From positions 1 through 36,871 of the forward strand of contig JAYMTF010000418.1 in assembly GCA_036897485.1 (NCBI GenBank): a DNA stretch of 36,871 bases. Reading direction: 5' to 3'. The number at the start of each line of letters is the position of its first letter. Within the stretch, counting starts at the first letter, position 1. Positions 1 to 10,986 of this stretch are shown one piece after another. The notes below the pieces were generated by a model. It was not told where the DNA came from. It made no database searches and worked only from the letters and a program-made list of their open reading frames with translations. The position numbers and the translations under genes were made by a program. The stretch comes from Pelargonium nanum (taxonomy: Eukaryota; Streptophyta; Magnoliopsida; Geraniales; Geraniaceae).

Positions 1-120
1 GAGACACGACCTCTACGATACGATAGCCCTAGCCGCCGCCAAGGAGCCGCAGCCGCCCATGGAGCCGCCGCCTAGGTTTTCTCTCCCAAGGAGCCGCCTA
101 GGGTTTTCTCGTTTGGATGT
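1..120. repeat. GC-rich edge segment with a short imperfect tandem repeat
   Basis: The first 120 bases are much richer in G+C than the following 300. They contain two imperfect copies of a unit built on GGAGCCGC, CCTAGG and TTTTCTC (about 61-88 and 90-111). The second copy carries CTAGGGTTTT, the reverse complement of a plant telo-box. This could be the leader or first exon of a gene running off the left edge. The only reading frames are very short (a 25-codon frame from 59 on +), so no gene is called. Confidence 0.4.
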
Positions 121-501
121 CAACTCCAAAATATAATATTAAATTAGAAAGAAATAATAAAAAGAAAAAAATATTATGACTATTTCCTTCATTAAAAAAA
201 AAAAGAAAAAAAGAGGAAGAGGGTCATTTTGGGAACAGTGAGATTGGATTTAGGCCCGAGCATCTTGGTTCCGTGGAAACAGCCCAAATGTCATATGCTT
301 CAGCGACTTTATTTTCTCTGTCATAAAATAGTCATCTTCGTTTCATAGCTCACCTCCATCATCACACAAAGCATAATCTCTCTCTTCCTCACGGTTTTTT
401 GCACTTACTTATATATATCTATATACTAGCATTTGACCTCTCTCGAAACCCTAACCCTCTGTCTCTGTGGATCAAACACACATCTGCTGATCTGCATCAC
501 C
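121..501 (+). promoter_or_regulatory. GDI promoter and 5' leader with TATA box and telo-box
   Basis: An AT-rich stretch leads to a TATA-like run (TATATATA, about 410-418), then AAACCCTAACCCT at 446-458, about 45 bases before the GDI start codon. AAACCCTAA is the plant telo-box, common just downstream of the transcription start in broadly expressed plant genes. Transcription would begin near 440, giving a leader of roughly 60 nt. CT-rich tracts at 378-390 fit a plant core promoter. The start site is inferred from spacing only. Confidence 0.5.
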
Positions 502-3500
502 ATGGATGAGGAGTACGACGTGATTGTGCTCGGCACTGGTCTCAAGGAATGTATTCTCAGTGGCCTTCTCTCCGTCGATGGACTCAAGGTCTTCTCTTTT
601 TTGACTGATCCTAGACTCTTTTCTTATTTGCTTTCAACTGTTATAGATCGTACTTGATCTGATCGATATAGTATAGGTTGCATAAAGATTTCACTTAATT
701 TTGAATTCTTTGTTGACCAAATGATCCAAATTTACCTACTGGATTCTCAATTGGTAGTTTTGAAAATTGTAATTTGACGTTGTTTAGTTCCAGTTATCGA
801 AATGATCTGATCTCTATCACTTGATACATAAGTTTAATCTGGCGATGGAATTCTAAGGTTTTTGCTCTCGAGTATATAAATAGCCAATGTTGCTCCTGGT
901 ATACCATGTTGTCACTTTGTTCCCTGATTTGGTTGGTTACCTTTAAACTTGTAGCTGGTAATGGAAGTCCAAATGCCTCTATTTAAGGCTGTCAGATTTG
1001 TTATTTGATTCCGTTGATTTAGGCCTAATTTTCTCATTGTTATTCAATTAATCATCTCATTATTTATGAACTTCTTGTACTTTGGTTCCTTGATTGTGTA
1101 TTGAGTTTTTAAAAAGTTGATGGTTTTCTCTTTTCCTTCATTAAAAGACAATGGCTTCCCAAGTATATATGCTATAGTTTTTAAGTGGTACATGAAGTGT
1201 GTAATTATTTATTGATGATTGGTATACTGTGAGACAGGTCCTGCACATGGATAGAAATGACTATTACGGAGGAGAATCTACTTCACTTAATCTTATTCAG
1301 GTTTGGTTATGCGAAGTTCCATTTAATGTCGAGGGACTATTTGCAATTTTTTGATATTCTTCTTCATGTTTTTGATACATTCTATGATTACAGCTTTGGA
1401 AGAGGTTTAGGGGAGATGATAAACCCCCAGCACACCTTGGTTCTAGTAGGGATTACAATGTTGATATGATCCCTAAGGTATCTATCTCCCCCTTGGCTTT
1501 ATTTGTTTACCAAGCCATTTGCAAATTCCATTATGGGTATATATTGTCTAATCTTCTGATTTTGTTCTTGCTTGGCTAGTTTATGATGGCAAATGGCACT
1601 CTTGTACGTGTCCTCATACATACAGATGTTACTAAGTATCTATACTTCAAAGCTGTGGATGGAAGCTTTGTCTACAATCAAGGAAAGGTATATGGTTTTT
1701 CCCCGCCACCTTTTTGTCTTACTTTGAATTGTATATATACTCATGTTTTGCACTATAAATTTCTTCAATAGGTTCACAAAGTGCCAGCGACTGACATGGA
1801 GGCTCTCAAATCCCCACTTATGGGTTTATTTGAGAAACGCCGTGCTCGCAAGTTCTTCATATATGTTCAGGATTATGATGAAAATGATCCCAAAACACAC
1901 GAGGGGATGGACTTGACAAGAGTGACAACTAAAGAGCTTATTGCGTAAGCCAATGTTTTTTTGTGTGTTTGCTTTACATATCTGTCTCCGGATTCTATCA
2001 AGATATTTAAAGTGTGTTGTTTGGGTGGTTTCAATGGGTCTGCATACTTCGTATTGTTTTGGTTTTCTTTTGGATGCTATGGAAACTAATTTAGAACTTA
2101 ATTTCCTATTCAGAATTAGTTAAAGATCACCAATTGGTTTGACCTGTTCCTTCATACGGAAGCATGGCTGGATAACAATAACTTGCCGTACTTCAACAAT
2201 TTCATTTGTTATCTCATTTGAACTGATACAGTTCTTTATTTGAAGTAAAGTTGGTATTATTGGTTCTGTGTTCATGGCTAGCCCCTATTGTATTTAATTC
2301 TTAGCCATTGTTTCTTTCCCAATGTTTACCTCCATCTGTTTGTTTGTCTATATATGTTTCAGAATAGGGGCCATACCTGCCATTTTGTGATGTTTATTTC
2401 CTTTTGTATTGCACTTTAAAAGTAGCTTTGTTGCTTCAACTGTAGATAACAAGGGTATAACATGATGACAATAACTTATTCATCTTTCCTATTGCTTGTA
2501 TTTCTGGCAGAAAATATGGTCTTGTTGATGACACTATTGACTTCATTGGTCATGCATTGGCACTTCATAGAGATGACCGTTACCTAAATGAGCCTGCTTT
2601 GGATACTGTGAAGCGAATGAAGGTGAAAAACTGCTTGTGATTTATAGTTTCTTCATTGATTTGGATTATAGTACTATGTAATTATTAACTAATTTTTTGT
2701 CCCAATTATTTAATAGCTCTATGCGGAGTCTCTTTCACGTTTTCAAGGAGGTTCACCTTACATTTACCCTTTGTATGGGTTAGGAGAGCTCCCACAGGTG
2801 CCTTTTACTCTTTCTCCCCCTCTCATCTTAAAGAGATCTGATGTGGTAGTTGACTTATTTTTTTTCTATATCTTCAGGGATTTGCACGACTTAGTGCGGT
2901 TTATGGTGGTACATATATGTTGAACAAACCTGAGTGCAAGGTATTTGCTTTATGTTCTCCAATTTGAGTTTGACACTTTCTTCTTAATGCCATTCTATTT
3001 TAAGTTACTGCCTGTCTTTGAAAAAAAAAAAAACTTTGCATAGATTTTTGTAGTGTCCTAGGCATGAAATCTGATCTTGCTTGATTACCAGGTAGAGTTC
3101 GATGAGGAAGGTAAAGTAAATGGTGTGACTTCAGAGGGAGAAACTGCTAGGTGCAAAAAAGTTGTTTGCGATCCATCTTACTTGCCCAACAAGGTAATGG
3201 TTCTAGCACTTATTTGGACTCAGTGTCAGCATTCATGAACTCTTGCTGTTCAGAATTTGCAGATAATCCCACAAGGGTTTATCTTTGTCCAACCTAGTTG
3301 TATGTAAATTGTTACTTTCCTGCAAAACCTGTCCGATTTTTTTAGCCTGATCTGGCAGAAGGAAATGTGAATCATGAGATGAATATTGTTCTAATTGGAA
3401 CTGGTATTCTTCTGACTGATTTGATTATTTGAGAAGTATGAATGTGAAATAAACATTTTGGTTTTTATTTTTATCTTTACTGAAAGCTGTAATTCTTTCA

Positions 3501-5140
3501 ACAGGTTAGGAAGGTTGGTAAGGTTGCAAGGGCTATCGCAATTATGAGCCACCCTATCCCAAACACCAATGATTCTCATTCAGTGCAGGTTATCCTGCCT
3601 CAGAAGCAGTTGGGTCGCAAATCAGACATGTAAGGTTGCTTGTATCTTTGGAAAATATTTTATATTTGAAATATCTATTTTTATGCATTACTGAAATACT
3701 TCCTCAACGGTCTTCCTTGACCCCTTTCTTATTTCACCCTGCTCAGGTTTTGTATATATATATTTTTCAAAGAATAAAAATGTGCAAATAACTTAAACAT
3801 TGAATGACTTTCGTTCGCCAGGAAAAATGTTTTTTTGTTCATTTAATTGATACAATGATTGTATTTTTGCTATTTGCGTAATTATCTTTTTGGGAAAGAA
3901 CATACTTAGTTAATACTTAAAAGTGTTGACAGAAGATGGGAAAGATGAATTGATGATTCTATTTCTCCTAGATTTTTGGATGTTAGAATACACTTTCTGT
4001 TGCTGCTTGAAGAGGCAGTTGAATTGTCGATTTGATATTATGTACTTCCAAACACTATTCATACTTCACATTTAAGTTAAGCAAATGACAATTAACATGA
4101 CCAAATGTTGTGTCCAATTGCCATAATTTATTTTACTTCTATGGTTCTGCAGGTATCTTTTCTGTTGTTCATACTCCCACAATGTTGCTCCAAAGGGCAA
4201 GTTCATTGCATTTGTATCAACAGAGGCAGAGACTGATCAGCCTGAGATTGAACTGAAGGCAGGAATTGACCTTCTGGGTCCTGTTGATGAAATATTCTTT
4301 GATATTTATGACAGATATGAGCCAGTAAACGAACCTGCTTTGGACAATTGTTTCATCTCAACTGTGAGTTTGCTTTATGTTTTCTAAGCGCTCCCCAGAA
4401 TCTGTATTCTTGTGTTCCTTGTAGGCTTGTACTAATGTTATACATAGTAATTTTAATATGGTGCTACTTTTTAACAGAGTTATGATGCAACAACACACTT
4501 TGAATCCACTGTCACTGACGTACTCAACATGTATACCATGATAACTGGAAAGGTATGAACTCTTCATCCTTCTATCCCATCCGTTTTTTTTTTTCTAAAT
4601 ATTTGATCATCCCTTTGAGTTTAAGTATTTTGATTTTAGCTTTGTATCTCTACTTTTGACTTCAAAGTGAAATGGTGATTATGACCTATGATGCACAAAC
4701 ACTCATCTTCTCAACGTACCCGTGTCCTATACATATCCAACACTTGGACACACTTTGGATATGTGTAGAACACTTGATTTTATGTGCCCCTTGATTTTTA
4801 ATATATTTTTTAAGCGTGCACGTGTCTTACTCTTTAGTATCCTTTTCTTGTTTTCCTTTTAAAAATGAATTGATTGAGCACATCCGACACTCTAAAATGC
4901 ATCGACGAGCATGACTTTATGTAACTTATATCCAGTAGTATAGAAAATATAAATTACGCCCATCCTTTATTATGTATTCTTAGCGCATTGTCTCCTTTAT
5001 CTCGTACATGTTTCTCTATCCAACATATATTATGACTATAAACAATGGTAAAACTTGACTCAAATGTTTGATATTTGGTTCTGGAACAGGTGCTTGACCT
5101 CAGTGTGGACTTGAGCGCTGCCAGTGCTGCCGAGGAATGA
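502..5140 (+). CDS. GDI: Rab GDP-dissociation inhibitor (GDI), 13 exons, 444 aa
   Basis: Exons: 502-588, 1238-1300, 1394-1477, 1580-1687, 1772-1944, 2511-2622, 2717-2797, 2878-2940, 3092-3193, 3505-3629, 4153-4363, 4478-4552, 5090-5140; 1335 nt with all phases consistent. The protein binds prenylated GDP-bound Rab GTPases, extracts them from membranes and keeps them soluble for vesicle traffic in the cytosol. The N-terminus [20 protein letters not shown] is the GDI/REP dinucleotide-fold signature (conserved region 1). [14 protein letters not shown] follows at about 35-48. [20 protein letters not shown] (about 231-251) is the conserved Rab-binding region. The tail [13 protein letters not shown] is typical of plant GDIs. 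The length matches the family (about 444-445 aa). It lacks the large insertion of Rab escort protein, so GDI is preferred over REP. The start is the first codon of the conserved N-terminus. No break is seen. Confidence 0.97.
4690..4925. repeat. Dispersed-repeat remnant with hairpin in GDI intron 12
   Basis: Within the last GDI intron, ACATATCCAA (4731-4740) and TTGGATATGT (4755-4764) form a perfect 10-bp inverted repeat with a 14-nt loop. The arms extend imperfectly to about 20 bases. Further on are CACGTGTCTTACTC and CACATCCGACACTC. This GTGTCC / TCCGACAC vocabulary recurs in dispersed plant repeats. The element class is not determined and the boundaries are approximate. Confidence 0.4.
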
Positions 5141-6158
5141 TGTGCCGAACTGAAATTTGTACTCTGTTCTAGGCCCCATAAAATGTGACTCTTTGCTGGT
5201 TGTATCTGTCTCGTGAATGTGGATTAAACTTTACCAAGTTTCTGTCCCGTGTAATACATTGTTGTTCAAATGTTTGTTGGAGCTCAATCTGTAGATTTAT
5301 GAGTGTATTTTGCTTATTGGTATTATGCTTTCAACACAAATCCAGCATTTCATACAAAACAAAGCTGTTTTGGACATAATCTGTTTAAGCCATAGCCATG
5401 ATTTTCAACTATAAATATTTGGGAGGCTGTTCCGTGTTTGTTTATCAATAAGATCTTACAGTGTATTTTAAATTGTTGCGTATAAAATTTCCAAGATTAT
5501 TGACATAACTCAGGAGGTGTAACTCACGTTGCTCTGTAGTAGGTGCGATCTGTGAACTCCAACACAGTCCACTTTTGCAACATGGAAAACGTGGGGAGAA
5601 TATTTTTATAAATAAAAAAAAAAAACAAAAAAAAAAAAAACAGAACAACCATCGTTTTCACTTTCCAGCAGCTAACACTTGACATCATAAATATAATTAA
5701 TTAATTTTCTACTGTAATTTTACTCCATTACCGTTAAAAACCAAATTAGTCATAAAGCAAAAAGGGAACTGAAAAAAACATAACACTATCGTAAACGATA
5801 ACATTTATGGACCAGAACCACCCACAGCTTCCGCATACTTTTCAAATGATCGTCCATTTCGCTTTATAGCTAGACTGGAGTTACTGGAGTGTCGTTGTCT
5901 TTTGTGTGCATTAATTGATATACATTACAGACAATTAGCTATTCTTTATTTGTAATGAATAATAAGATAAGAATTATTAAGAGATCTGCCTCTTGGATGG
6001 TAGGGTTGTGGGTTGGATAGTTTACTCAGTCAGCCAGTTAGATCACATGTGTGATCGAATATATTGTATTTTATGTATGTATTTATGAGGGAGCTAAATT
6101 GAGCCATTTTTGTTGATCTTCCAGAGCTGAGTAGCGGAGCTGAAGAGAGATCAAGAAG
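5141..6158. other. GDI 3' UTR and MLO upstream region
   Basis: The GDI 3' UTR probably runs to about 5400-5460, where AATAAG occurs at 5447, but no clear polyadenylation site can be fixed. An A-rich tract at 5611-5641 is broken by single other bases. The rest is AT-rich with no supported coding frame. The MLO leader probably starts after about 6080, and GAGCTGAAGAGAGATCAAG immediately precedes its start codon. Confidence 0.5.
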
Positions 6159-9100
6159 ATGTCAGAAGAAGGAGAAGGGACAACCTTAGAGTACACGCCC
6201 ACTTGGATTGTGGCGGCTGTCTGCTCTGTCATCGTTCTCATATCTCTAACCGTCGAAAGGACCATCCATCTCACTGGCAAGGTATGTTTTTATTGTTGTT
6301 TTTATTTACTATCTTTTTACAGTTTTCTATCAACCCATTTCACAATTCTAATTTTTCTTTGTTTTTTTGCAGTATTTGAAGAAAACGGACCAGAGGCCTC
6401 TTTTTGAGGCCTTACAGAAAATCAAAGAAGGTTTGAGCTGATTCATAATATTTCTCATTATTTGGTGATCCATGATTTTTTTTTTTTTTTTGAAAAACAA
6501 GTGTAACAACTGAGGCTCGAACCTGATGATTGGTGGATGGGTAGTGAATAATGAACTGAATGTGCTTAATTTGTTGCAGAGTTGATGCTTTTGGGCTTCA
6601 TATCCCTACTTCTCACAGTGTTCCAAAATAGAATTGCCCAAATCTGCATAAGTGAAAGCTTAGCCACTCACTGGCTTCCCTGTAGAAGGAAAGAAGATGA
6701 CACTACCTCTGCCACCACTTCCCATTTCCAGAGTTTCTTCTTCTCTTCTCCCATTGGTCGCCGCCTCCTCTCCGAATCTTCTTCCTCCAATTTCTGTACT
6801 CAAAAGGTACTTCATAGGCTCTTATTGTTGAATTTGGTATGATTTAATTATATGTTCTTGTGATAACCACCAATTCTGTTGACTTGTTGCCTATATTATA
6901 AAAAACATGGTTTTCACATAATTTACTAATTAGGAACTTTCCTTGGTACAAATTGAACACATACCAAGCATAAACCTTTTTCTTTTCTCTTTGATTCCTT
7001 GTTTTTTGGTGAAGCTTTGGTGTCATGGGGCTTTTCTACTGCCTTTTCTTCTTTATATATGCTGATGCTAAATGCTCGAGTTTCTGCTCCTTTATCACTG
7101 TCTTTTCCTTGTTTATAATTTTTTTTTTTGGCTTAGCATGTAAAACCCAAAACAGATGTTGTTTATCATTTCTTTAAACGTATTGACCAACCATTAAGAT
7201 ATTTGCTTACGCCAACCGTTGTGTCATGTACTTAATACTATATTTCTTTCAACGGCCAACTCATTGAAGATTGATATTAATTGTTTTATTTTCAGGGGAA
7301 AGTGTCATTGCTATCTACCACTGCATTGCATCATCTTCATATTTTTATCTTTGTGATGGCTGTTGTGCACGTAACCTTCTGCGCTCTAACCATTCTTTTT
7401 GGAGGGATAAAGGTAAGTCAATATTGTCATTGGTTATTACTCTCTCCGTCCCAAAATAAACGTCTTTGGTTTCCTTTTTGAGAAAAGTTAAGGAGAAGTT
7501 AGTATTTACACTTCCTCTTGTATCCCCATGGATGTGTTGCAATTGTAACAAACTCAACATATATTAACTATCTTATTATAGAGACACTATTAGTAATTCA
7601 TGCATAACTAACGTCCGAAAAAGGAAAGAGGACACTTATTTTGGGATGGAGTGAGTATCTTTGTCTTTGGTTTACTTTATATAAATTTGTTCCCTATTGT
7701 GTAGATTCGTCAATGGAAAGCTTGGGAGGATTCGATCTTGAAAAAGGAATGCAATCCAGAAGAGGGTAATGTTATTATCTTTCCGAATTGTACTGGATTG
7801 GTCTCTTTTGGTTAATTTTCCTACTTTTCTTATTTGTCCAGCAAGTTTCAATAATGGATAATGTAAATCATTCTCTCCTGAATTTCTTTTTTATCGGGAG
7901 AGAATCATATGCAAGTGAATATCTTTTTATAGTGGAATGTCTACTTCACATTCCTTTCTTATGCAACGCATTCTGTTTGCAGTTATGAGAAAAAAGTTCA
8001 CCCGCGTCCAAGACCACGAGTTTATCAAGAGTCGATTTAAGGGAATTGGAAAGAATTCAGCTTTACTTGGTTGGTTGGTAAGACAAATTATCCTTAATCC
8101 TTGCTAAACTTTTCCTCTTCTGCACAAACCACTGTCATGTTATACATGTATCAGTAAGAGTTTGCTTGGTGCATGATAAAAAATGTCAAAAATTGTATCT
8201 TTCCCTTGGTCTTGAATCTTCAACATACATCGAAAACAGCGAAAAGTATATGTGCCATTCTGTTTGGTAGGAGTAAGAGATTCTTTCAGCTGAACATATA
8301 ATTTTGTACTTTCTACCTACATTGTTCTAGTCCATTTAATGCTCATTTCCCAGGCATCACATGAAAGAAACCATTTCAACCCAAGAATGTAAATTGCAGA
8401 ATGGACCACATTTGGATAAGTACTGAACAATTGACCCTCCCCAGATTGCGACACCCTTTGACCGAACAATGACACCTTCAATATAGAATATCATAGATAC
8501 TCTTTCTTGTGCTGCAGCATTGCAGTTACAGTAAATGATCTGATCAAGTAACAAAACTGAATGATATAGTTCACGAATAAAGAGACTCTTGTAACAATAA
8601 CAACATCAATCTATAGAGCACTAATCTTCCTAAATCATTGGGATGTTAAAATTTAGACGGACACAGAAGCATTCATTAGTTTTGTTTTCTTTCCACTGAT
8701 CAATGACACACATCGTTACTTTTTATGGCTTTTCTTTTTCAGCATTCCTTTTTCAAACAATTTTATGCGTCTGTGACCAAAGCGGATTATATTACACTAC
8801 GAACGGGGTTCATTATGGTAAGTATGTTAATCCTCAGCATCTGTCAACGTATAGATTTCTAGAGAAGTCGTTAAACTTCTGCAAAATACTGCTTCTGCAG
8901 ACCCATTGCAGGGGAAACCCGAAGTTCAATTTTCACAAGTACATGACACGCGCCTTCGAAGTGGATTTTAGAAAAGTTGTTGGAATAAGGTCAGTAACAG
9001 CTATGAGAACAAACTAGTTCATTTTTTCATGAATTCAGTGGAATCATACTATCTGTATTTAGCTTAAACCGTAACAGGTTGATCCAAGGCTCTGTGCTAT

Positions 9101-10430
9101 GAAGCTAAACTAGACTCCAATCAGCTTTCTTGATTGACTCGTGATTTTACTAACTTGAGTTGACTTTCTGCAGTTGGTATCTTTGGTTATTTGTGGTTGT
9201 TTTCTTGTTGCTGAATGTTGTTGGTGAGCTTCTTTATTTTGGTCAATGATGGCTTAAGTATCACATTTCAAGTGTCAAGCTCTTTGTCTCCTAAACTAGC
9301 AATTTATGCGAGTGTGTTCTGATTTTCTTGTCCAGGCTGGAATGCATATTTCTATATAGCATTCGTTCCTTTCATTGTAAGTTACCGAAACATTTTCCGT
9401 CACTGTTTCCATTTCCTTAAAATACATGTATATATATTGGTGTTAGGAGCACAAATCTGAAGACTACATATTTGTTTACTCATATATGGTCAATTTATAC
9501 AGCTTCTACTTGCTGTGGGCACAAAGTTGGAGCATGTAATAACTCAGTTGGCCTATGAAGTTGCCGAAAAACACGAAGCAATTGAAGGGGAACTGGTGGT
9601 GCAACCTTCAGATGATCACTTCTGGTTCAACAAGCCCCGAATCGTTCTCATATTGATTCATATCATCCTATTTCAGAATTCTTTTGAACTGGCATTTTTC
9701 TTATGGATCTTGGTAACACTACTCTTCCCAACCCAAATAAGTATTTGTTCATTACATTAAATGAGTACTTCAAATTTATCATAATATGCCATGGTGTTCT
9801 TCTTTTCTGTTGCATATAGGTTCAATATGGTTTTGATTCTTGCATAATGGGAGAACTTGGTTTTATCATTCCCCGACTCGTAATTGGGTGAGAAAATTGA
9901 GATCATTACCTTATATTTTTATTCACTTCTCTCGTAATCTTACGACTTTGATTGATCAAATGCCAATTTCCTTTCATAGGGTGTTCGTGCAGTTCCTTTG
10001 CAGCTATAGTACGCTACCACTATACGCCATTGTCACGCAGGTGAGTTGTTTGGATAGTTGAAAACCGGATCAACACGAGCTTGTTAGTTTTGAGTTTGAA
10101 AATGCTCGAGTTAATCTGACAAAATCGCCTTTTTTTATCATGAAGATGGGTAGCTCATTCAAGAAGGAAATATTTGAAGAACATATACAAAAAGGTCTAT
10201 TAGGTTGGGCTCAGCATGCCAAAAAGAACAAAGGTTTGAGAAAAGGAAAAGCCTCAAATGGAGCTGGCCTGCTTGCCCATAATCCTAAACCTAAAGAGGC
10301 TTCTCTGGCGCCCGCTGCGGCCGCGACCGTCACCGCCTTTCAGATGGCAAAAATGGGTAATGCTAGTAATGGTGCAGGTGAGATAGAAAGTGTCACAACT
10401 GTATCTGGTGAACCAAGACAAGGAAGCTAA
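6159..10430 (+). CDS. MLO: MLO-family seven-transmembrane protein, 14 exons, 519 aa
   Basis: Exons: 6159-6281, 6373-6430, 6580-6806, 7296-7412, 7705-7765, 7983-8077, 8743-8817, 8901-8989, 9174-9223, 9336-9376, 9503-9712, 9820-9887, 9980-10040, 10146-10430; phases agree. MLO proteins are plasma-membrane proteins with an outside N-terminus and a cytosolic calmodulin-binding tail. Members affect powdery-mildew susceptibility, pollen-tube reception or root growth. Hydrophobic segments lie near 15-32, 61-77, 150-170, 283-300, 301-317, 358-382 and 398-424. The conserved second cytosolic loop contains [10 protein letters not shown] and [10 protein letters not shown]. The calmodulin-binding helix includes [10 protein letters not shown] (443-452, with W446). 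The short N-terminus (EYTPTW) and tail resemble the Arabidopsis MLO1/13/15 group more than the powdery-mildew susceptibility group (MLO2/6/12). That subgroup call is from memory of the family and is uncertain. The tail carries an alanine-rich run (about 482-486). No break is seen. Confidence 0.95.
7440..7655. mobile_element. Stowaway-type MITE in MLO intron 4, complete
   Basis: The left end CTCTCTCCGTCCCAAAATAA and right end TTATTTTGGGATGGAGTGAG are near-perfect terminal inverted repeats (2 mismatches in 20). The element is flanked by TA at 7438-7439 and 7656-7657, the target duplication of Tc1/mariner Stowaway MITEs. It is 216 bp and has no coding capacity. The host intron is 292 nt, so without the element and one TA it would be 74 nt. 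The interior matches the element at 24827 in MTHFR intron 7. Confidence 0.9.
8352..8560 (-). other. Less AT-rich block with an open minus-strand frame in MLO intron 6
   Basis: A 65-codon minus-strand frame (8554 down to 8357) lies in a 665-nt intron. Its composition is visibly less AT-rich than the flanks, and a GC-containing block covers roughly 8380-8520. I do not recognise any domain in the translation. It could be a captured gene fragment or repeat remnant, or simply chance. No splice or start context supports a gene. Confidence 0.2.
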
Positions 10431-10644
10431 TGAATTGATCTTCAACCTGCTGAAGCTACACCACCACCAGTACATATATATAGTCAAAATGCATGTTTTG
10501 TACTTGTAGCTGTACCATATTTGTAAAAATGCTTAGCACTATCTTTAGGCTACTGATTTGGACTTGTAATCTCAAAAAACCACAAGTGTGAGTTGGATGT
10601 AATTTTATTTATGTGCTGATTGACTTCACTGACCAAGTGTGAGT
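10431..10644. other. MLO 3' UTR and spacer with a 12-bp direct repeat
   Basis: This follows the MLO stop codon and probably holds its 3' UTR; no classical AATAAA is seen. CAAGTGTGAGTT occurs twice, at 10583-10594 and 10634-10645, with starts 51 bases apart. The second copy abuts the GGGTC-rich element that begins at 10645. No gene is seen. Confidence 0.4.
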
Positions 10645-10986
10645 TAGAGCTGTTAATTTGGGCTCGAACCTGCGGACACGGAACTAAGCGGGTCCAAGTA
10701 GCAACAATAGGACCCAATTATTTTTTGGGTCGGGCTGGGTTGTCTCTAGTAGATGTGGCAAAAGCTAGGTCGGGTCGTCCTATGGGGTTGATTGGGTCGG
10801 GGTTTAGTCATAAAATGCATTGTTTTTTGCGGGTATACCCTAACCCGACTCTAACCCGAAAATTGTATATTTGTCCAACTCGAACCCGGTCTGATTTTTA
10901 CCGGCCTATAAATTTAGACCCGCCTCAACCTAAAATGGGTTGGGTTTTGGGTACCCGGCAGGTCGGGTAGCCTTTTGCCAGCTCTA
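10645..10986. mobile_element. GGGTC-rich element with inverted ends (hAT-like MITE candidate)
   Basis: The left end TAGAGCTGTTAATTTGGG is inversely matched by the right end, whose reverse complement starts TAGAGCTGGCAAAAGG. The interior is dense in GGGTCGGG / CCCGACC / AACCCG words on both strands, as in many short non-autonomous plant hAT-like repeats. I do not see a clean 8-bp target duplication (GTGTGAGT against CATTCTAG). The class is therefore tentative and the true ends may differ. Similar CCCGACC / GGGTCAACCCGG words continue at 11005-11045 and 11218-11255. Confidence 0.5.

Noticed and set aside
6514..6523. Reverse complement reads GGTTCGAGCC, like a tRNA B box (also at 10661-10670)
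   Set aside because: No A box, acceptor stem or cloverleaf can be drawn around either copy.
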